Made by a program: the position numbers and the translations under genes. Below the pieces are notes generated by a model. That model was given only the letters and a program-made list of their open reading frames with translations. It ran no database searches and was not told the origin of the DNA. Shown one piece after another: positions 55,920 to 64,000 of a DNA stretch of 64,000 nt. This DNA is from Cymodocea nodosa. Taxonomy: Eukaryota > Streptophyta > Magnoliopsida > Alismatales > Cymodoceaceae. Where the stretch lies: assembly GCA_036874045.1 (NCBI GenBank), contig CM072337.1:4712001-4776000 (forward strand). Direction: 5' to 3'. The first letter of the stretch is position 1, and each line of letters begins with the position of its first letter.

Positions 55920-58184
55920 CTCCTACAAAACAAATTAAGAAAAACTTTTTCTTGGTACCCAATGTTGTTGAGGACCAAGTTCATTAAATGCATATTTCTT
56001 CTTTTTGTTTAAAAATAATTTAACATTATCATTTACATTCTTATTAGTTGTAAGTACTATAGACTTATTTTTAACATCATACTTACTTATAGCATTATTG
56101 CTCTTATAATCATTCTTTTTGTTTTTAAATGTAGTATAACCAAGACCAAATCGATTTTTATCAGATGTTAATTTATTTTGGTCATGCTCATACATTTCAG
56201 TAAGTTCATACCAAGATTTTGTACTAGTATTAACATTTTCTGTACATACAAAATCTTTTTCTGCATAAGAATTTTCAGATTTATCACATGTAGAATGTGT
56301 AATTGGTCTAACATTAGTGTTTTGAATTACATGCTCGGGTTTCTAAATTTTTAGTTTACTACAATTGTCCGAAATTTTAGGGACATTAGAAACTGAATTT
56401 CTAGAATAAGAAACAAGATTTTTAGAAACATTAATAGTCATGCTCGAAGTACAATTTGACAAATCACATTGATTTATATTATTACTACATGATTCATCCC
56501 TTGAAGTACCTACTTCTACATATTTATTACCTTGTTTCATTATAAAAGGAACTTTAGTCTTAGATTTACTTGAACTGCAACTAATAAATCCTTTATTGGC
56601 TTGAGATTCAAGATATTCAGGATAGTCAAATCCTAGGCCAAATTTATATGACACCACAAGGGTACTAGTTAGTTTGTCTAACTTAGATTGACTTAAATTC
56701 CATTTCTCAAAGGTAGAATTTAAATCTAGCTCTCTTAGTTTTAATTTATCTATCTCTAATTCAAGTTCATTTATATTTTTTCTCAAGATTTCATTTTCAG
56801 ATTTTATCTTTAATTTTTTAGCATTTGTATTCTGTATTTGTTCATGCAAGACACATTCATTAAATCTAAATTTATGCAAATCTCTAGCATGATTATCATT
56901 ATCACATTTAAACTTCTCTAAAGTAGTAGACAGGAAACAATTTTCTTCTTCCAAAATGGACAAAGAGTTTCTAATATTCTTATTTTCTAGTTTACAAACT
57001 TTAAGTTTTTGTAATAATGCATGATAAGCACATAATAATTCATCAAAGTTAAAATCTAAATGACTGTCAGGATCTGATATTACCTCAAACTCATCTACCA
57101 TGAAGCACACATGAGCAACATCTTCTAACTCTTGTTCTTCTTCTGAATGTGAAGATTTTGATGATGATTCCTCAGATTCATACTCTTTAGATGTGTCATC
57201 CCAAGTGACCTTCAAAGCCTTTTTCTTGTAAAACTTTTTCTAAGTTTTCTGAGCCGTCTTCTTCTGATTTGTCCTAATTTGCTTTTCATTTTTCCTTATA
57301 GGATAATCTGGAGAAAGATGTCCAGGTTTCTTACAGTTGTAACATACATAATTTCTGGATGAAGAATTCTTGTCATTCAGTGATTTTGACGTTGAGGGTT
57401 TGTCATTCTTGTTCCTTTGCTGTTTCCTAGCTTTCCATGCTTTCTTGAATTTCCTAGTCAGCAAAATCAAATCCTCATCAGAATTAGTAGATATATCAAA
57501 ATCTGAATTAATTTCAAAGGCTATTTCTTTCTTCATTTTTGGTTTGTTGTGACTCAGTGATTCATTTAATTGAACTTCATAAGATGTTAAGTTTCCTATA
57601 AGTTCATTCATGGTATAAACATTTAAATCTCGTGATTCCTCAATTGATGTTACTTTCTGAGACCATTTAGAACTTAGGGAATTGAGAATTTTCCTCACCA
57701 AATCCTTCTGTTCAAAATTCTTTCCTAAGCATTTTAAAGAGTTTATGATATCAAGAAATCTGGAAAACATCTCAGAAATACTTTCGTCTTTATGCATCTT
57801 AAAGAGTTCATACTTATGAATCAACATGCTTATTTTAGTCTCTTTAACTTGAGAAGTACTTTCATGTGAAACTTCTAATGCATGCCACACCTTATAAGCA
57901 GATTTATATGTTGACACTTTACTAAACTGTTCATAACTCAATGCACAAAATAAAATATTTAAGCCCTTAGCATTCAAAGTTTCATTTTCTTTTTCAGTAA
58001 TTGTCCAAGTATTATAAGGGGTAGATAACGGAGTATATGGTTTAGAAATCATGAACCACAACTTATGATCTATACTTTGAAGAAAAATCCTATATTTCCA
58101 ATATTCAAAATGAATTCCATCAAATAAAGGACAATTAAGATTTTGGCCTTCATATAAAAAAAAATTACCATTTCCAGTAGCCAT
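55920..58184 (-). pseudogene. SB gag region
   Basis: ATG 58184 opens MATGNGNFFLYEGQNLNCPL. The Gag core (LNAKGLNILFCALSYEQF, KISMLIHKYELFKMHKDE, LVRKILNSLSSKW) and a CYNCKKPGHLSPDY knuckle near 57305-57350 are seen. A Ser/Glu stretch and coiled coil follow (CKLENKNIRNSLSILEEEN, ELELEIDKLKLRELDLNS), then a Ser/Asn/Cys-rich region and a terminal GPQQHWVPR block. Colinear with SD gag. Broken at a few places. Confidence 0.87.
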
Positions 58185-58369
58185 CTTACCTTCGATTTTT
58201 CAACCTATTTGATTTTAAACAATCTAAAAACTTTAAAACAACTTGAGCCTTAAATCAAGAAAGTTCAACCTATGCTCAGATATTAATGTCTGTTTAAAAA
58301 TAAGGAAGGCAGAATAAGTAATGATATTAAATAAGTTGGTATCGATTTTATATCAAAGATTATTAACAA

Positions 58370-58384
58370 AGCTCTAATACCACT
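58370..58384 (-). promoter_or_regulatory. SB primer binding site
   Basis: Minus strand AAGTGGTATTAGAGC next to the LTR; tRNA-Met type. The leader 58185-58369 has no ORF. Confidence 0.8.
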
Positions 58385-60015
58385 TGTAGGATTGTATGGC
58401 TACACAAGAGGGGGGTGAATTGTGTTTTAATATTTTCGAATATAATTGAAACTTTAAAACACAAAAACAAGTCGAGACATTGTTTTTATAAAATCATTTT
58501 TATTCAAGGTTTCAATTACAATATACAATTCAATTCTCCTCAGAAATTGTAGATGCAATTATATCTCGATACCATGTATCATCTAAACAATTTCATAACT
58601 ACAAATAGAGAAAACTAATTTGTGGAATTTAAAACATTTCTCCCTGTTTGAGATCTTTCTTCTTCTTATTCTTCTCTTTCTTCTTCAGCAATTCTTCAAT
58701 GACGAATATCTTGTCTTTTTATGCTTCACCGAATTTGCTTTCTTCTGATACTTTAAATCTTCAGTGACGTAAATCTTACCTTTTCTACTTCACTGAATTT
58801 TCTTCCACTTGATTCTTCAAATCTTCAGTGACATATATCTTACCCTTTTTGCTTCACTGAATTTTCTTCCACCTAAGAGATTTTCCTTGAAGAGGTGTTT
58901 TTGATCCTTGAAAAGATTTTTTGTTTGATGTACTGGGATAGTTTGATCCTTGAAAAGATTTTTTGTTTTATGTGTAAGGATAATTTGATCAACGAGAATT
59001 CTATGCCTTTTATACTGTATCTTCATTTCATGCATATCCTCCACGTTTAATCACTACCACTTTTCCACTTCTTCACGTCTTTTCTTTTTCCTTCATTGAA
59101 ATATACATTTCAAATTTTCTTTAATCATTAGTCTTGGATCTCTGAAAAATTTCCTACAAAATAAACTTTCTCGTCTAAAATTTTTCATCAGTGTAATAAG
59201 AAGTTGTTACTTTAATGTTAACTAAACGAGTAACACAAGTATATATATAACTTAACGTTTCTAACTTAAAGAGTTCCTCATGTGCCAATTCACATGACTA
59301 GTACTGGAGCTAACTCAACGAACTAAGTCCATGGTGTTACGTTAACTCAATGAACCATCTTCATTGTGTTACGATAACTCAATGAACCAGTGATAAACAA
59401 ATGTTTTTATAATAAGAATTTTACCACGTGCAAAAATAACAACTTAAGTTTATAACACTAACCTAACACGTTGCCTTAGTGTTCAATGTAGCTACTCAAC
59501 GCGTTTAGTTATGTTAACTTAACGAGTTAAACATGTGCACCTCATGTGATACAATATGACATTCGTAACTTATAATTTCACTACGTGTATAACACTAACT
59601 TAACGAGTTCGTCTCTTCTTTTATTCACTAACTTAACGAGTTCTCACGTGACCTATTTTAACATTTAAGCTTCTAACTTAACGAGTTCTCATGTGACCTC
59701 TATACAAATAACACTCTAACTTAACGAGTTATCTAAACATGCATTGTACATGATATAGAAAATATAACTTTAAAATATATCATGCTTTTTAATAAAAACA
59801 CACGTTAACTTAACATTTAGTTAAATGAGAAATTAATACAACGAAACGACTAGTTATTAACTTAGTATAATTTCAGATCCAATACAGACAAGTATTTATA
59901 TCAGTAAACTTTTCTGTTTTAATTGATGATTTTAATTTCTTTTCATAAGCAACAGTAATTGAGCAAATATGATTATTTTCATTTAGCACACATCATCAAA
60001 ACAAAATACTCAACA
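58385..60015 (-). repeat. SB 5' LTR (1631 bp)
   Basis: Plus-strand reading TGTAGGATTGTATGG...AATACTCAACA, then GACAT. Same modules as the 3' LTR, including TTAACGAGTTAAACATGTGC and TCACGTGA cores near 59515-59650. Confidence 0.92.
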
Positions 60016-60220
60016 GACATGTTGAAAACATTGATTCAAAAATTCTCCTAGAAATGATATCAAATGATGATGATAAAGAAATTGAGAGATTATTTGATGG
60101 AATAAGAAATATAAACTTAAATGATGTAGAAAATAATGTCATACCTATAGAAAATGTGGAACAACATAGAAATTGGCGTTATGCTTCATCTCATCCTATT
60201 GATTAGATAATAGGTGATTT
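60016..60220 (+). pseudogene. SA pol piece, right of SB
   Basis: Starts with the SB target duplication GACAT and stays colinear with SC 18591-18795 (EIERLFDGIRNINLND, then NWRYASSHPID). This proves SB inserted into SA pol. Confidence 0.85.
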
Positions 60221-61059
60221 TGTAGGATCAAATGACTACATAAGAGGGGGGTGAATTGTGTTTTTAACATATCTCAGTATAATTGAAACTTCAAAATTAA
60301 AAACAAGTCGAGACATTGTTTTAATTAAATCATTTTATTCAAGGTTTCAATTACAATATGCAATTCAATTCTCCTTAGAAATTGTAGATGCAATTATATA
60401 ACGATACCATATTTCATCTAATCAATTTCATAACTACAAATAGAGAAAACTAATTCGCAGAATTTAAAACATTTCTCCCTATTTGAGATTTTTCTTCTTC
60501 TTTTTCTTTTACAACAATTTTTCTGTGACAAATATTTGACTTTCTTTACTTCATTAAAATTTGCTTGTTTATGATTCTTCAAATCTTTAGTGACATATAT
60601 TTGACTTTCTCTTCTTCACTAAATTTTCTTTTATTTGAGAGCTTTTCCTTAGAGAGGTGTTTTGATCCCTAAAAATATATTTAATTTTGTGTGTAGGGAT
60701 AATTGATCAACGAGAATTCTATGCCTTTTATACTGTATATTTATTTCATGCATATCCTCTATGTTTAACCACAATCAGTTTTCCACTCTTCACGTCTTCT
60801 CTTTTTCATTCATCGAAATACATACGTTTTGACCCACATTTTCCTTTCGAATTTTCTTTAATTATCAATCTTGGATTTTTGAAAATTTTTTTGCAAAATA
60901 AACTTTCTCGTCCAAAATTTTTCATCAAGTGTAATAACAAGTCATTGTGTTAATGTTAACTAAATGAGTAAAACAAGTAGATTTATAACTTAACATATCT
61001 AAGTTAACAAGTTCAACATGTGCCAAATCACGTGACAAGTATTGTATCTAACTCAATGT
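60221..61059 (-). repeat. SB-family LTR piece
   Basis: TGTAGGATCAAATGACTACA start, AGAGGGGGGTGAATTGTG edge and body aligning with 58385-59310, but more diverged from SB and SD LTRs than they are from each other. It begins cleanly at TG inside SA pol and passes to gypsy sequence near 61060. An older insertion of the same family. Confidence 0.8.
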
Positions 61060-61121
61060 TTGGTGTTTTTAGGCGGCACCAGAGAACTTGTTTAGTTCCC
61101 CAGCAACGACGCTAGAAAACT
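61060..61121 (-). promoter_or_regulatory. Athila-type gypsy primer binding site and leader
   Basis: The minus strand reads GCGTCGTTGCTGGGGAACTA (about 61093-61112) a few bases inside the LTR. This is close to the TGGCGCCGTTGCCGGGGA site, complementary to tRNA-Asp, that Athila and related gypsy elements use. It identifies the family and strand. Confidence 0.8.
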
Positions 61122-63085
61122 TGTATTGGCTTGTTAACTTCTATTTGTAACTTAGTTAATTTGTCTTTATGCTTATCAGTAATTCCTTTTTAGAAGTAAA
61201 CAAACAATCTTTCACACAAATTAGATATTAATTCCAATTTGTATTTTAACTACAAGTGCACAATGTATATTGTATTTGTGTGCAAGTACAGGTCGATCCC
61301 ATAGAGAATTGAGCAAGAATTGTGTACTGTTCCATTTTTAATAATGAAATTTATATATTTAGTAAGCACTCCGTTGAGTTATAGCTAACTAAACGAACTA
61401 ACCTCGTGGAATTGAGTTAACTTAATGAAGCTATCTATCCAGTTTAATACTACTATTTACAAAGGAATTCGGCCAACCATTGGGCGGTTCCACAGATTGT
61501 AAATAACATCAATTAAGCTCTTTAATGCTAGTTAATGTTAGATTTATCATTTAGCAACACTAACATATAGATATTTCAAATAGTAACCATTAAAATCTTT
61601 AAGTATTAGGAATGATTTAATTTCAGTAAACTTTAAAACTATTTTTTATTTTCTAAATCAAACAAATATGAAACATTCACAATACTGACAATGATAACAT
61701 TAATCACGATACAAAACAAATAATACAACACTCAAATATTGACTATAAACACAAATAAGTTGTTTTTGGTATTTTTTTGTTTTGATATGGTCATGAAAAT
61801 GGGCGAAAGGTGAAATGTAAAAGTAATCTCTATCGACAGTAAAAACTTCCATTACTACATGCGACACCATTACACCATTGAAAATTTAACCACTTACAAT
61901 TCTATCTCTTCTTCCTATAGAATCGCGAGTCCAAAATTGCAAGTTGATCTCCTCTTCAGCATATTGGCATCAACTTGAAACCAAGGATAGAAGCTTTACA
62001 ATCTCCTAAGATATGAGTCGGTGCTTGGTGAAAATGGCTTCCCTTCCTGCGACATGATCACTCATCATAGTGGTTGTTAGGCATTGTGTTTGGCTCGGAA
62101 TCAACCCAACATCAGGAAAGTATCCTCACAAACCTTTGATGGTTGGTGATTATGGTGATGGTGGTGATGGTAGTGTGGAACTTCCGATGCTGCCTACAGT
62201 TAGCTCGGTTCTTCTCCTCTACGCAAACACTGGCCACACACTTCTTTGTTTTTTCTCCTTTTCTTTTATATTTCTTAATAGTAACTGCTTCTACTTCGAT
62301 TATCGATTGGATTTCCTTCGTTCATATCAACGATGGTGATTTCTTCTTCTTTCCACGAGCGATTTCCTACGTGATACATGCAATCGTGGTTTTCCTTTGA
62401 ATGTCCTGTTTCTGTAACCACTATAGTGGCATATTAGAAAATAAATGGTCTGTGGAGTTACAGATAACTCAACGGACTTACTTCATTGATTTAACTATAA
62501 AACACGTGCACTAAAGAAATAAGTTGCTAACCTAATGCGTTACCTTAGTGTGTATTCATGTAACTCAACGCGTACAGTTATGTTAACTTAACGAGTTATA
62601 CATATGCATCTCACGTGATATGCTAAAGCATTTAAATTCAACACGTGCATAATTCTAACTTAACAAGTTTAAATATTTTGGACACTTATGAACCTATCTA
62701 TCTAATGCTTAGATGCATTTTGGATAGTTAACAGATAACTTACTGAAAATCCACTTAAGTCATGCATTGTAGTTTCAACACGTGTAATCTAGGAAATAAT
62801 AAAATATTCTTTAAGCATTTAAAACATAACTGTCCAGTACATTAAACATAACTCTCCGAAATAAAAGAAAATTCGGATACTAAAGAATTTCACAGCCTGC
62901 AATTTATTGACAGTTCAGAAATGCACTAAATTAACGCTAATTTCCTGGAATTATGCAGATTCTTTCATTAAAGCATGTAAAAGTGCAATTATAACATAAT
63001 GGCTTAATTTTCATATAATAAGCTAAAAATTATGTAATTAACCATCATTTAACCATTAATATTATGCACTTTTTCATTCTAAACA
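61122..63085 (-). repeat. Athila-type gypsy LTR (1964 bp) with internal sequence on both sides
   Basis: From TGTATTGGCTTGTTAACTT to CATTCTAAACA. A PBS lies on the left (as for a 5' LTR) and a polypurine tract on the right (as for a 3' LTR). Its U3 holds both shared modules (G-box/CGCGTTACC at 62520-62680; CTTAAGT/GGATAGTTA at 62690-62770). The GTACAGGTCGATCCCATAGA block near 61287 is typical of the family. Frames at 62070-62400 are LTR sequence, not genes. Confidence 0.87.
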
Positions 63086-64000
63086 CTTCCCCCATACTTA
63101 AATCTTGCTAGTCCCTTAGCAAACTAAGATCTAACTAGTTGGTCTTTCTAAAGTGCTAGATTTAATTCTTCATTTCGTTCTTCTTCAGAATAATAAATTA
63201 GATTACTATATTGATCTTCTGTATGTTTTAGTAATCTATTTTAACTTTATTTTCTCCTCTTCAACCTACAAATATATTTAGAATATAAGTAAATTATATA
63301 CAAAATATATCAACATCACATAGGTGTTAATTATATTATCATTTTTTCTTTTCAACATCTGTCATCCTGAATTTTCCAATATGATTTTCAGAATAAATTT
63401 CAAGTACATATGAATCAAAACACAATCCAATTCAATATGATTAAGACAAGTAGAATAAAGAATTGTATCTCAAATAAACAACTTCAAAAGTCTATTCTAG
63501 ATTCATACTTCAGCAATTTTAGATAACAGAACATATACTCAATTCAAAAGATATCTATATTTCACAAAACACTTGTATCTTTTTAGAATAGTATATGCAT
63601 ATTTGTACTTTAAAAGTTAATTTGACAAGCTTGAATCATACAAGAGCTTTCTAGTGTACCCATGCATTGAGCTTTCAGTCAACAATCCCAGATCTAATCA
63701 GGATCTTAGGTTGCTAGATTTAAAGGGCCATTTTTCAGGTCAACAATCCTTACACACCTATCTGCTCAAGTACAAAAGGCTCGTGATCAAACAAGTCAAT
63801 AAACTCTCAAAGTTTTTTTTTTTTTCTTTCCTTTTTTTCTTTTCAACACAGTTTATGTACGTATTTCATTAATATAGATGCAATGAAACACAAATCTCAT
63901 ATAGTCTTGCTCTTATTATTTACTGAAAATATGAATCCATATCAATAAGCTCATACTTTTTCTATAGTTTAATAAGATCTACACATAAATCATTCTACAA
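63086..64000 (-). mobile_element. Gypsy 3' internal noncoding region, runs off window
   Basis: Starts with CTTCCCCCATACTTAA (minus strand polypurine tract) and is the reverse complement of 43840-44788 with moderate divergence. T-rich run at 63812-63838. No gene. Continues past the window end. Confidence 0.82.

Larger units (their letters stand above)
46756..60015 (-). mobile_element. SB: Sirevirus-type element with both LTRs, TSD and third ORF region
   Basis: 13,260 bp with LTRs of 1715 and 1631 bp and GACAT duplications at 46751-46755 and 60016-60020. Sense order on the minus strand: LTR, PBS, gag, protease, integrase, RT, RNase H, gypsy-like noncoding stretch, basic ORF, acidic/third ORF, polypurine tract, LTR. 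The layout looks whole; coding frames carry roughly ten lesions. By eye the first 265 LTR bases differ at about 10 sites (about 4%), an age similar to SC. Very long for a Sirevirus because of the third-ORF block. Confidence 0.93.

Overview
The window is AT-rich nuclear DNA from a flowering plant, almost certainly a gene-poor, repeat-packed block such as pericentromeric or other heterochromatin. Nearly every base belongs to LTR retrotransposons nested in and recombined with one another: two Ty1/copia Tork-like elements (T1, T2), four Ty1/copia Sirevirus (SIRE/Maximus-type) elements in two LTR families (SA and SC share one; SB and SD share the other), and a Ty3/gypsy Athila-type family (G) present as several LTRs and scattered internal pieces. 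No rRNA, tRNA, CRISPR or bacterial-type feature was seen. The species cannot be named from the sequence. All elements are treated as fossils. All identities are from motif recognition and by-eye alignment, without database support.

Layout. 1-5255: T1 (minus strand), inserted in the 5' LTR of SA. 5256-9427: SA (plus strand) 5' LTR, PBS, gag and first part of pol. 9420-46633: a long gypsy block, G1. Its left LTR (9420-13010, holding a solo LTR at 10219-12168) and right LTR (44789-46633) look like a matched pair. Inside the block are: a Tork LTR piece (13011-13511); Athila protease-region sequence (13512-14000); complete-looking SC (14006-22799, TSD AAAGG); an opposite-strand gypsy LTR plus 3' region (22856-24951); a head-to-head pair of third-ORF copies (24952-27808) leading into SD (26231-34132, minus strand); a third-ORF-like remnant (34133-35097); an Athila gag (36128-37370); an F-box-like ORF (37558-37882) cut by T2 (37883-43238, minus strand); and the gypsy 3' noncoding region with two polypurine tracts. 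46634-46755 and 60016-60220 are further SA pol sequence, split by the whole-layout element SB (46756-60015, minus strand, TSD GACAT). 60221-61059 is a piece of SB-type LTR. 61060-64000 is a minus-strand gypsy LTR with internal sequence on both sides.

The non-routine biology is modular. (i) Both Sirevirus families carry a third ORF region downstream of pol. It has a basic N-terminal protein, an acidic linker, a domain resembling the 'putative plant transposon protein' family and a Gln-rich tail; in SB and SD a TATA-like box lies about 85 bp upstream. (ii) SB and SD carry, between pol and this ORF, about 1 kb of noncoding sequence that is recognisably the 3' noncoding region of the gypsy family. 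(iii) Two U3 sequence modules, rich in hairpins and G-box cores, are shuffled among LTRs of gypsy, Sirevirus and Tork elements. (iv) An F-box-like exon with plausible splice signals sits inside gypsy sequence. Insertion order from nesting: SA oldest; then G1 and T1; then SC, SD, T2 and SB. LTR pairs of SB and SC differ by roughly 4% by eye, and the G1 pair by roughly 5%, nearly all transitions. That suggests insertions a few million years old or less, followed by silencing.
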